Source of the DNA: Sphaerolaimus hirsutus
Lineage: Eukaryota > Nematoda > Chromadorea > Monhysterida > Sphaerolaimidae
Direction of reading: 5' to 3'
Length of the DNA stretch: 64,000 nucleotides
Assembly: GCA_964036195.1 (NCBI GenBank)
Contig: OZ038459.1
Location: 21,325,206-21,389,205 of the forward strand
The notes under the pieces are model-generated. The model did not search any database. It worked only from the letters and a program-made list of their open reading frames with translations, and had not been told where the DNA came from. Of this stretch, positions 11,588 through 22,940 are shown piece by piece. Each line of letters starts with the position of its first letter. The stretch's first letter is position 1. The translations under genes and the position numbers were made by a program.

Positions 11588-12401
11588 AAAATACGACGAT
11601 AAACTACCGGTATTTAGTTTTTGTCATATTTATGGAGCACGAGACATAAAGTACGTATTTCAATTCGAAACATTAATATTAAAAGTCATATGGTTCCAGT
11701 CCTTAGTGCCAAACAACTGGGGGGATCCCAGACCCTGTAAAATGCCCTGCAAAATGTCAATTGTCATGCAATGTGTAAAAAGTCATGTAAAATGTCCTGT
11801 ATCACAGCAAACTTCACGACTATTGACACCTTCCACGAGCCTGACATTTTACAAGCACAAGACACTTTACAGGTTCCAAAAATATATGCCCCCTAACCGC
11901 ACAACATCTACCCGCCAAACCCGAATGGAATGGTCACACGCGCCCTGGCTGTTCGGCACCACTATCGTCCATTTGTACCGACTGGGGGTGGGCACCGAAA
12001 CCCGTGCCCAGCACTTCTCTGGGTGCCCTGTCCTCGCCGGATAAGCCCACTGCACCGGGGGCGCTCGCTGTGGGGGGTACTTTTTTGAAATATGAGATTG
12101 TGATACGTCAATATGACGTCATCGTTAAAAAATCAACAAGTGTTCATAGTAATGGAAAACTATTTTTTTGCCGTTTTGTGTAAAACTGTTAAATGTATTG
12201 ATAAAAAGAAAAAAAAACCTTGGAAAAATTGAAACTGTTAGAGTAAACTGAAAAACAAACAGCACAACCTTCCCAACAAGTTAGAAAAGAAACGTGTTTT
12301 TTTTTCGTTGGGACGTACCCCTAACGAATATGCATGGGAGAAGCATGCTCTGTGCAGGTATACCGTCTGCCCACACAGTTGTGCATTCCTGTAGGGTCGG
12401 C

Positions 12402-12830
12402 ATGGGGGCAATCCCAAGCCCTGTAAAGTGTCAAATGTAAAGTCAAATGCAAAGTAAAGTGTCGAATGTAAAGTCAAATGCAAAGAAAAGTGTCAAATGT
12501 AAAGTAACGTGTCAATTGCGTATCCAAATCTTATTCTTGGTATCCAAATCTTATGTTATTGTATCCAAATCTGGATGTCAAAAAGTAAGATCTGGATACA
12601 AAAACATAAGATTTGGATACCAAAAATAAGATTTGGATACACAATTGACACTTTACTTTACATTTGACACGTTACTATGCATTTTACTTAACATTTGACA
12701 GTTTACTTTGCATTCGAACCCTTCACTCTGCATTTGACTTTACATTTGACAGTTTACTTTGCATTTGACTTTACATTTGACACTTTACTTTACACTTTAC
12801 AGGGCTTGGGATTGCCACATGGTGTACAGT
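12402..12830. repeat. GTAAAATGTC-family palindrome with an inner CCAAATCTTA foldback
   Basis: Outer ends caatcccaagccctgtaaag and cagggcttgggattgccac; the next layer is tandem aagtgtcaaatgtaaagtca and its inverse; the centre (about 12520-12650) is repeated gtatccaaatctta facing taagatttggatac. ATG flanks both ends. Confidence 0.8.
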
Positions 12831-12903
12831 TTTGATGTCATATTCGATATTCGACTTGACATTTCACATGACATTTTGCAGTTCCCCGAACAGGGCCTTC
12901 CAA

Positions 12904-15900
12904 TTAAATTTCAAGTTCCTTCCAAACTGCCCCCCCCCCAATCTCACCACTGGGGCCCACGCTGCCGGGGCGGCTGGGCGGCAGCATAAAACTGTATTCA
13001 TTAGCTCCATTGGAATTAGAATTTGACGCGGCACCGGCCGCATGCGCCACGTTGAAAGATGCGGGGGAAGACACGGCCGCCGGTGAACACTGGCCTGCCG
13101 CGCTGAAAACAATGGGGAATTGTTGGAACCAAGTTTGAGCAGGGCGCTGATTCAATTGGTCCGACGGGTTTTTCGGGTACCCGGTTTGTTGGATAGAGGA
13201 CCCGACATGGCTGTGAGACTGGCACTGGCAACGTGTCACTCCCGATACAACAAATTGGGCTAACTGTTTATTACTTAAGTTTTACATAGTATTTTTCATG
13301 CAGAGATGGCCACTGAAAAATACCTTCAGGCATGCCACTGAAAACCCCTCAGAAAACCAATGAAAAGAGCGTGAAAATACTCGCCTGAACGCAAAACTGT
13401 AAGATAACTAGTGAAATGCTACCAAAAAAATTGCCTTTTGATTTTTTTAAATAATCGGATTGACGTGTGATTTCAAACAAATCTGATTTAAAAATTTGAA
13501 AAAGTGACAATGGAATAGAATCTGTGCCCAGTGACTAGTCGCAGACCCTGTGAAATGTCAAATGATATGCATTTGACATGACTTTTGACACTTTGCATGG
13601 CATTTGACATTTTACAGGGTCCGGAACTGCCCCCAGGTGTGCCCAAACACGAAAACATACGGAGTGGAAGTGGGCGTGCGTGCATCTGCGCTGGTCGCCG
13701 CCTCGCTATCTGACTCCCCCAGACCGAATGAGGAGGGGCTGCAAAGGGAATTTAAATGTGAAAAATGGCTAATTAAATGAAATTTTTTGAAACAAACGAT
13801 TACGATTTAACGACATAATCCATGTTCAAATTAGAGCATATAAACGGATGAGAACTAGAGATAGCACTTAATTTCTTAACTGATTTAAATATAAATAAAT
13901 ATTGCACCTCAAATTTTGATTGCTTTTCAGCGATTTTCACAGGATGAAGAAAGTAGTAAATACGATATGAAATTGCATTGATACCAATGTTTTTAGCAAC
14001 AATGCACCTGCCTTTAGGGTTCAAACGGGATCCCGATCCCGGATCCCGTGAGATTCCGGCATTTAGCAGTCCCGATCCCGATCCCGAAATCCAAAAATAC
14101 CAATCCCGATCCCGAAAGTTTTCAAATCCCGATCCCGATCCCGAGAAACTCACAAGTCCGGGATCCCGATCCCGGAAAAAAATAGTGGAAAGTATGAAAA
14201 GTGAAAAAATAACATTTTTGCATGCAAAAATGTGAACGCAAACCCCCAGCGTCCATTTTATGTCACTTTTCTGGCATCCGACAGTGTTTTGAGACCTTTA
14301 TGAACAACTGTGAATGCCAGAACAGTGACGAAAATCTCTATCCCTAGACCCCAATCCCGATCCCGAAAAAATGACAATCCCAATCCCGATCCCGTGACCC
14401 CAATCCCGGCCAATCCTGATCCCGAAATCTCAAAATACCAATCCCGATCCCGAAACCCCAATCCCGATCCCGACCCCTGAAAAGTCAATCCCGTTTGAAC
14501 CCTACCTGCCTTATTCAAGAAGGATTTTTAAATAAAGATAAGCAACTTTGAAAAAAATCACATTTTAATATTTTTATCAAGACGCTCGAGAAAAAAGAAG
14601 ATTTCTTCCAACCATTGTGGGATATACTGTGCATTACACATCTGGAAAATCACCACAGCACCCTGAACCCACCTAAAACACCTCTGCACGCCTGCGGCCT
14701 GTCCAGCACCCAGCCCAGCGTGCTGCAGCCGCACATTGTCAACCAGAGGGCTCCTGCAATCGGACAAGCTGCCTATTAGTACCACGTAGGGTTGGGCAGA
14801 TGACTTTTCGATATCGATATTTAGTTTTTTTTTCTCTGAAACTCGATATTCGATATTTTTTTCAAAATTGTCGACATCGAGATTTCTCTGAAACTCGATA
14901 TTCAATGTTCAGTAGGAAAAATAGTCGATATTCGATATGAAAAATAGTCAACATTCAATAAAATTTCAAAACATTCGGTATTCGATACGAAAAATTGGTC
15001 GATATTTTATACGATACATCGTCCAAACACTACCCATTATGTAGTACAACAACGAATCGTTCACCGTTCACCGAATTACAATCAAAATCAGGCATCCAAA
15101 AATCTTGTCGGGCCAGGCTTTTGAGCGGGGAGCCCGGCGAACTGGGGGTGGGGGGGCGACCCGCCTAGGGTTGGAAAAAAAACGTTTTTTTAACTCGATG
15201 TTTTTTTATTAAAAAAACGTTTTTTTTTAAAAAAAACGTTTTTTTTAAAAAGCTCCCAGATATGACCTAGTGTCAACATATATAGGTATATCAGACACTG
15301 GCAATACTCTGTGATGTTAAATATGACCATATAATGGCTGTGGAGCCATGGGATAGCATTATAAGTTGTGATTTGTGTCAAAAATATCCATTTTTCGTCG
15401 ACATATCGTTCGTATATCGCCTTATAGTCAAATGTTCGTGACTTCAGGTAAAGTTTGGCACGAAATGGTGATCAAACAAGGTTATAAAAGGAGGTTGTTA
15501 CTTTGGGAGTGAAGTTACACACTGTGGAGGTACATGGAAGCACATTACCTCAATATTATATATTACAGCAACATATGTCGGCTTATTCACCCATGGTAGC
15601 ACATAGAAATGGATGTTTTGATACTAAAAATGCAACAAAACCAATGAAAACAACCACCAATGTCAATTTGTGTGTGAAATTGCGCGCTTGCGCGCAAAAA
15701 ATTTGCAAAATACCTAGTGCTTAGTACTAAAAATTTCGGCCGATGTTTTTTTAAAAAAAAAACATTTTGGACCTCATGTTTTTTTTTTAAAAAAAACGTT
15801 TAAAAAAAAACATCGGCCAACCCTAGACCCGCCCACCTAAAATTTAACCCTTGTAGTAAGGGAATGACGCCATTCGTAGGCGCCACGCCATGACGCTACT

Positions 15901-18900
15901 GGTCTTGGCATTGCGCCAAACACCGCTGTATTTGCCTGTATTTAAGACATTTACAGAGTCGAGGACAAAAATTGAGTGCATTTTTACGGAATTTGAAGCT
16001 GCCCAGATAGGTCAGCCGAAAATACCTGCTGCGTGAAGGAAAAATGCGCGTAAATTTTTTTCAAACTGGCGATAATATCGCCTTATGGAAGTGCCATTTC
16101 TGGCACATTTTGCCCGCCCGGGAAAGCGGGGGGGGGGCGGCCGCCCCCCCCCCCGCCCCCTGGCTACGTCCTTGTGTAGGGCAAACCAAACCACCCACCT
16201 AGGACTAGCAGATCTTTGCTGCTGCAACAAGGGCCAATTCACAGGGGAAGAGGAGCCACTGGCGCCACCAGAAGCCAAAAATGAAACTGGTTGATTTTGG
16301 GCGGAGTTTACACTGGCAGACTGCAGGCATAGGCGTTTGGGGGTGGTTAGTAAAACGCCAGATGTCACTGGGAAGGGGTCGCCTGAGAAGGGGGACACGG
16401 GGGTATTGTAGTGACCGGTTCGATTTTAGAATGCGATTATTTGAGTGAAAGTAAGGTTATATCAGCAATAGCAGTGTCGTAACTTACCCCCCTGCTTACA
16501 CCAACCCAATTTTCCCACCTTGAAGGCAGCCACGTAAACAAACAAAAATTTCGACACAATTTTTTATTGAAAATTATAAAATTTATCAATTGTGACGCCA
16601 AAAGCTACGTTCCCCGAACTAATTACGCAACAGTGAACTGCACAAAAAACATACCAGCGATACTATCGAATGGCTTTCGCTTGAGTCCAACCAACATGGG
16701 GAGGGCACGCGTAGCGGCAATGGGCGAAATGCAGCGACTGAAAACATTAGAATAAGTGAATAAATCAACTTGCAAAAATAATTCCCCCTGTTCGACGTGT
16801 GAGGAAAAAAATTCCCCCTTGAATAATTCCACCGCCTTTGGGCACGTGGTATTTTTGTGTCCAGTTTCGACTAAAATGACATGTGGTTTTGTTTATTTAG
16901 TATATTTCATGAAATGAGTTTCAACTGTTACATTTTAACATTTGAAAGCTTCGAAATTAAGACGAAATAATGATTCCCATTCTGGAATAGTTCCCTGCAA
17001 AAATGACGAAAAAATCATTTCCCACGGGAATCATTCGAGCAAAAACATTTCATCAATTTAAAAAACTTTTTTAAAGAGAAATTCAAATAAGCAACCCTAA
17101 AGCTCTGGGACTGGGCGTGGGGCTGGGGCTGGGTGAGAATGCCAAGTTGTGTCTCACTGGCCGCTGCGTAGACGGTGAGTAGCATTGCTGCGAATAGTGC
17201 CGCATTGCACATATTTTAATGGTGAATCTGGCACGCTGCCAAATGATAAAATGTTACTGTTAAATTTTGCACACACCCCGAAGATGTTCATGCATTTACT
17301 TAGACCGGTTTCAGCTTCTCGTGCATTTTTGTATTCCGGTTTATATGCAAATCACAATGCATATAATGCCCTTCTCAAATGGCAATCACATATAACTCGC
17401 TGATACGCGACCTAACATTTACGTAAAAATCCACCTTGTGCTGTTCGACCCTAGTCGGCGAGGGTGTGCAGCTGTGCGGCGCCAGGTAACTACCTCCAGT
17501 CACCACCATGATGGGCTCGGTCAGCGACGTGGTACGCTTCCTGTTCGTGTCCGGCGAGCTGACCGAGTCGTCCGTGGCCCCCGTGGGCGGAGCTTCGTTC
17601 GGCGTGGTTCCCATGGTCGAGTGCTGATTGGCCGCGGGAGGGTTAGAGCCTAATTCGCCCATGTAATCGTCGTCGCTCGTCTGCGAGTAGAGTGGGGAAT
17701 GGAAGGGCAAGTTTTTGTAGGTAATTAATTGCCTGTTGGATTGAAAATATAAATATGACTTTCTCAAAAATTCAAAAAAATGTGGATATGCGAGATTAAA
17801 AACGCTGACATATCCGAAAATATGAATAAAATTATAAGTGAATGTTTTTTTCGATATTTTAAAGTCTGTATTCAATAATTTTTGAAGAATATCTTACATG
17901 TGAAAAATGCAACGTATACGATAGTCGGTAATATTTTTGTCAAAATTCCAACCCTACGGTAAATTGGGACATTTTCCCACCCGATAAGTGACCTAAACTA
18001 GCTGAGTAGGCGGTCCATTCCAAAATCCTGGCAAAAGTCCAAAAAACGGAACTCACAAACGAAATCTCATCCATACCCCTGGACACTTTAACACCATCAG
18101 CCAACAACTTCTCACTTTGCACTTCTCCATCAATGGCATTTCTCACTGAAGATTGTCTGCGAATATCATCTACCCTGGACAACCTCCTGGTGGCGCGCAC
18201 TATGCGCCTGGCGTTCGTTGATTGGTCAGAGTTACTCAAGTGGGCGGAGTTTGGGGTGAGCGGCATCGGCACGAAGTAGGAGGCCTCGCTGCGACTACTT
18301 TGCTGTGGGGGAGGGGTGGATACTAGGGTTGGGGAACCGAACCGACCCGAACCGAGAACCGAGCACTATTTTGAAACCGATAACCGGAACCGAGCTTGAG
18401 AACCGAACCGGAACCGAGAACCGGCACTTATACCCGGAACCGAAGTAAATACCCGAAAGAACCGAAATTTTCTAGGAATCTCAAAATTTTTAAACAGCGT
18501 TTTTTCAACACCTAAATCTAAGCCTTTAAACATCAGCTGAACATCTTGGTGCGTGTTCAGAATTGCAAAATTCAATTGCAAAAATTGCAAAAAATTGCAA
18601 GAATTGCAAAAAAAACATTTTAAAAGTGACCACCGTCAACCAACCACGACAGCGTGTTGTCTCTCAAATCCTTCAGGCAGCGTGACCAATTTGGCAGCAG
18701 TTGGCAGCTGGCCAAGTTCACTCGAATTTGCCTGGTCGGCGGCTGCGGCAGCGGCGCTGTGGGCGTGATGCTGCGCTTGGTGATGCAGCTGGCCCAGAGA
18801 GAATGCAGCACCGGGGGTCAGCGAGCGGGAACGATTGTCGTTCAGCTGTGGGGGGGGGGTGAATGGTGGGTAGACGGTTTGTAATATGTTAGTTCTTAAA

Positions 18901-20453
18901 AAAAAATTTTAATATATTTTTAATTGATTCTTTTTAATTAAAATCGTAATTGATTATATTTGTAGTACTTTACAGTATTTTTTGTATTTGATTCATATTT
19001 ATAGTATTTTCACTATTTTAGAATCATTTTACTAAATACGCATGTCATGTATTTTTTATCAGTCTTATAAACTTTGCAAAACTTTGCATATTGCATTGCA
19101 CTGAGAAAAACATTGCTTAGGGTCAATCACAATTCTTCTATTTTTAATTTATTAATTCTGTAAAATAATGTCTGTTCTTGTAATGCCACGAAAGCATGAC
19201 AACTGTTTGAATCGAAAATTTCACTACAACACCAAAAAACATGCCAAAAGCAACCCAAAGCACCCCCAAACGAACAGCGGAATCGCTCGACATTGTGGTG
19301 TCCCCTTCGTCACCCCCCTGCTCAGCTGCGGCTTCGAGTGAACTGTCGCTCGAACTGCTGCTAGATTCGACCTGCGAATTGAACTCAAGTGTCAATCTGG
19401 CAGCGTCAAGTGGCGAGTTTATGACCATGATATTAGTGGTGATGTCAATTGAATGTTTTTCTCAACTGAATGTCAACTAAATGCGATAATAGTGACCAAA
19501 CCCCTTACTAATGACCCAGCAGCGGTCAACACAACTGGTGCCCAAGAAATAATTCCACAGCGCACTCCAAACGGCATTTCACTGTATCTTCACTCAATTT
19601 TACACATGCATAAGCTAAATTTTCATGCCAAATATCCAGTGAATAAGTGCTCGAAAAGTTGACTAGCGTTTTGAAACTATTTGACGTTTTTGGATCATTC
19701 TTTTTTAAACAACTGCCAAGTAGTTTGCCACTTGTAAATGATGGGAATTTTCCCCTAATACCCATACAACTGACCTCCACATCGAAATCCCGACTGGCAG
19801 AAATTCTCTTAAACCTTGATCTACCCCTCTGTTTCCTGTGTCTCAATTTATCCTTTCGCGTGTCTCTGGGCGGGCCAAAATCGCCCGTAGGACTTGATGC
19901 GACGGATAATGATCGGCGGCAGGAAAAAACGGACCCTGATATTGTTCCCGAGCATTGCGATGGCTGGTCAGATGTCGGACTGCAAATGCGTGTAATGAAC
20001 CATGAAAATAGGCCTAACCACAAAATAAAACTGGAGTGAAATGGAGTGAAAGCAACAGCGCACAGTGGAATTTATCAATCTGAATTCGAATCAATTTATC
20101 GATTTTATCAATTTGGTTTCTTGCAAAGCCATAACTAAACTAAAAGTCGTAATTAAAACGATTCCGATCAAAATTGTACTTTTCAGTTCATTCCAGTTAA
20201 AAATAATCGTTCGAACCGTCCACGCGATAGTTCACACGTGCATAACTTAAAAAACGTTCGAACGCGATCAAAATCGATTGCCAATTTCCCGTGTGCGGTG
20301 CGCCAAAATGTGTCAAAGCACTTACCCGATTGAAGTGGACAACAGAGCTGCATCCCCCACGGAATTACTGTCGGAATTCATCGAATCACATCGTTCCGCA
20401 CATCGCAATGACTTTGGCTGCCCCAAACTCGAATCTTCCTGTTCTCCATCCAT
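12904..20453 (-). CDS. Ser/Pro-rich protein with FAM122/PABIR-like motif order, eleven exons
   Basis: Minus-strand exons: 20453-20326 (ATG), 19979-19762, 19396-19264, 18845-18645, 18302-18057, 17680-about 17504, 17163-17096, 16737-16655, 16382-16199, 14753-14673, 13210-12904 (TAA). Phases agree at almost every junction; the exon 2 to 3 junction does not, so an exon or splice site there is misread. About 600 residues, mostly low complexity: RSRSLTPGAAFSLG, a His/Ala run, poly-Ser, FSPSPSPTPSPRA, LKRKPF, TPKRLCL. The order RL-x-RVDDIRR, GEVQ, ISF-T-SDDD, SPSPxPSP, ISPI, LKRK, PKR parallels FAM122/PABIR proteins (nuclear-cytoplasmic inhibitors of PP2A-B55), but this protein is about twice their length. 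That the gene is real is well supported by phase; the family is an inference, roughly even odds. A basic stretch RKDKLRHRKQRGRSRFKR in exon 2 may be a nuclear signal. Confidence 0.7.
13536..13642. repeat. Short GTAAAATGTC-family palindrome in intron 10 of the minus-strand gene
   Basis: gcagaccctgtgaaatgtca on the left faces acattttacagggtccgg on the right; only about 107 bases, the smallest near-complete copy seen. CCAG lies at both borders. Confidence 0.65.
14015..14504. repeat. ATCCCG-hexamer palindromic element
   Basis: Ends tagggttcaaacgggatccc and tcccgtttgaaccctac are inverted. The arms contain dozens of atcccg units interrupted by short A/T pieces; the spacer near 14225-14330 is unique and is shared with 42428-42540. 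Located in intron 10 of the minus-strand gene. Confidence 0.85.
14790..15030. repeat. GATATTCGATAT-rich palindrome
   Basis: Begins tagggttgggcag and ends cgtccaaacactaccca; the inside repeats tcgatattcgatat and atcgatatcg in both orientations. Confidence 0.5.
15085..16175. repeat. GACGTATCCAGG-family composite around another element
   Basis: Starts gggccaggcttttgagcggg and ends cccccctggctacgtccttg, with the family's gccattcgtaggcgccacgc text at 15870. The element at 15167-15829 has inserted inside it. Confidence 0.55.
15167..15829. repeat. 'TAGGGTTGGAAAAAA' element with poly-T/poly-A arms
   Basis: Left end cctagggttggaaaaaaaac, right end catcggccaaccctag; long T-run/A-run arms with ACG cores face each other around a unique centre. 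Similar copies: 1-306 and 27816-28246. Confidence 0.65.
16755..17050. repeat. AATTCCCCC/GGGAATCATTCGAG palindrome
   Basis: Left text aataattccccctgttcga and gaataattccaccgc; right text cccacgggaatcattcgag. A relative of the CCGTATTTGCTCGAATAATTC variant at 10766. It lies in intron 7 of the minus-strand gene. Confidence 0.45.
18057..18302 (-). CDS. Exon 5 of the FAM122/PABIR-like gene (candidate B55-binding segment)
   Basis: 82 codons in phase 0, acceptor ctcccccacag and donor gtgagt. It contains RRLSRVDDIRRQSS, then GEVQSEKLLADG, then SRGMDEISF continuing into TSDDDYM in the next exon. In FAM122/PABIR proteins a helix of similar pattern (RL..IK.EE..., EVQ, SFSLSDND) binds the B55 subunit. 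The resemblance is by eye only. Confidence 0.6.
18322..18470. repeat. GAACCGAGAACCG short repeat array
   Basis: Repeated aaccgaaccg, accgagaaccg and ccggaaccgag units fill intron 4 of the minus-strand gene, beginning with tagggttgggg. Confidence 0.6.
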
Positions 20454-22231
20454 TGGAATATATATAACCGCGTGAGTTTTTTATGGTAGATGGCCGCTGC
20501 CATCAGCCGAGAACAGCCTGCGACACTTTTTCTTTTTTTTGTGTCTGTGAACGTAATCGAATAAAGTGACTAGAATATGTTTGGGGAAGATTGAAGATTG
20601 GCGGCGATGACAAGGAAATCATGCGGTTTATGTTCCTAATATTTATCCTTGTGTTAAGCTTTTTTCCGCCTGGAAACGTTCAATTGAACCACTCAAAAAT
20701 TCTGTTCAATTGCTCTTGAAAGATTCATTTGGCGGTTAATAAAATTGACTCCGGCAACTGGCAGATGCGCAGATCGTCTGTTACGTAAAATATTTTCTTT
20801 ATAGATCACGCAACTCAAATAGATAGCCCGACACATTATTCACACAAAATACACGACGTTTCGTTCAAAGCGGCCTACTTCCTTGTGATCCACAACAAAA
20901 TTCAATTTACGATGTTTCTGTTGCTGCAGTTCTGTCAATTAGTTAAGGTTAACAAAATACGAAAAAAGCGTAATTCTGACATCTCTAATTAACTTTTGAC
21001 ACGGCTAAATTATTGGTAACTTATATCAAAATGTTGGAAGATGTCCAGAAGGCAAATTTGGTTTCTGATCTAGAGCCAACGGTCTTATAGATCTGCACTC
21101 TAAACCAGTTTTTTCATAAAAAATTGACTTTTTCTGCTCCAGCCGCGGATTTGTCAATTTTTATCGAAATTGACACTGCGACACTGAAAAATTCCGAAAA
21201 AGTGCGTACTTGAGAGGAAAGTGGCTGCACGGCAATTTTTTATGGCTGCTACACATGATTTTCATCACATGCTGTGTTTGACCAGGTGAATAGGCTGGAA
21301 TTTTTACCGACATGTTGGCACACCGCACACTCAAAATTGTCGAGGGCGGTTCGAACGTTTTTTTTTGCAAGGTCGGAATTAAAAGAGGGGTGAAATTCAA
21401 AATCGTCTGAACCGACCCAAATTTCAGTAGTTTTTCAGTCTGGTCGTAAATAAAGTCATCTGAGCCGACTTTAGAATTCCACCTGGGTATAAATATCAAA
21501 CGTTCAAACCACTCTTGCCAATTTTGAGTGTGGTACACTTAATTTGTTTTATTCGCAGTATTTTCCTGTTTCAATTTTATTAATGTATTTTTTTTTCTCA
21601 GCACGATGCTCTTGTGCTAGCCGTGCTGTACACTCTGTTGTCGACCACTCACAATTTTATCTAAATAGTTCGACTACTCTTCACCATAGACTGCTATTTA
21701 TTTATTTCTGCAGTTGGCTGTCATTCTGCTGTCATTCTCTTATTTTATTGGCAGGCTGCCAGTTTTCCGTCCAAGCTCCATACTTCAACCATGCTGGTTC
21801 GTGTGCTTTTCGTTTGTCAGTGTGGAGGTTGTATTTGCTGATCAGTTTTAGCACATCTATTGTTGAAGATTTTGTTCCCCATTTCAGTGGTTGATGTGTC
21901 TTGGTGTGGGTGCCGTGTCTTGGCACCCTACCATTTGCTAGACTCGTGTTTTTGGCAGTTCCATTCAAATGGTTGGTTTTTGTGGTCATTTCTAATTCTT
22001 TGTTTTTCTGTTCATCGCTGGTTTTTTCTTAATGTTGCGTTTTCCTTTTGCAGCTGTGAGTGGAGCTCTTGGTTGTGATGTTGTGTCTTGGCATCCTGCC
22101 AGCTGTGGTCGTGTGATTTGATCGTGATAGTTCCTGGGTTGGTGTCTTCATACATTTAGTAATTTGTATGCTAATGTTAAGTAGTATCTGGAATTTCTGT
22201 GTTTTTGGTTTATCGACCATTGTATTTATGC

Positions 22232-22560
22232 AGTGGTGTAGCCAGGAGTTTTGTGAAGGGGAATTCTGTACGGGGTTGGGCAAATGGGGGGTGGTTCCCC
22301 CTAAAATTTCACCCCTGTATTAATGGGAATGGTGCCATGGCGCCAACGCCATTCGTAGGCGTCACGCCATGGCGCCACTGCGGTTGGCATTCACGTCGTA
22401 GAATGCTATATGTATGTATTTTACATGCATATACAGTGGCGTGGGCACGTCGAGTGCTTATTCGCAGTATTTTAGGCTGCTGAAGCTGATAAGCTGCAAA
22501 TACCTGGCGTGTGTAAGAAAAATGTGCGCTTGCGCGCAAACGTTTTGCAAAACACGCAAA
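22232..22560. repeat. GACGTATCCAGG-family fragment with GCGCCA core
   Basis: Contains gtagccaggagttttgtg, ccatggcgccaacgccattc, cgtaggcgtcacgccatgg and the tgcgcttgcgcgcaaa motif shared with 35305, 48285 and 58295. Confidence 0.55.
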
Positions 22561-22639
22561 ACACTATTTGGAGGTGAACAACTATAAAAACGTACGAAAA
22601 TTAGCGAATTTGAGTGAAAATTGGCTAAAAAATTTCAAA

Positions 22640-22940
22640 AATCGCTCCAGATAGATAGAATGTTGGACGATTGGGGGGGGGGGTTACGGGATAGTAAATT
22701 TTTTGGGGATAGCCAAAAATTTTGCCTCCGGGATAGATAGATAGCTGTGCGGGCCTCCGGGATAGATATATACGGAACCCGGCAAATGGGGGTGCTAAAA
22801 TTTGACCCCTGTACCGTAGTGGGGAATGGAGCCATGGCACTGGCGGCATTTGTAAGCGCCAGCGCCACGGCGCCTTTGGCTGTATATGAATGTATTTTAC
22901 TTACATAAATATACAGCGAAGTGGCGAAATTCGCGTGCAT
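22640..22940. repeat. CCAGATAGATAG/G-run element
   Basis: ctccagatagatagaatgtt, a G run and ctccgggatagatagatagc; followed by GCGCCA-type text. Copies with the same layout occur near 33995-34165, 59035-59120 and 61890-62020. Confidence 0.5.

Larger units (their letters stand above)
9542..12903. other. Intergenic interval between two convergent genes
   Basis: No convincing exon seen. It holds fragments of the GTAAAATGTC family (9838-9862, 11722-11878, 12402-12830), a CCGTATTTGCTCGAATAATTC palindrome (10766-11083) and a CACACTGGATGTCAACTG palindrome (11207-11587). 10020-10760 is AT-rich with nothing recognised. Confidence 0.6.

Noticed and set aside
19647-20039. Plus-strand 130-codon frame
   Set aside because: Antisense of exon 2 of the minus-strand gene, whose splice phase links to exon 1.
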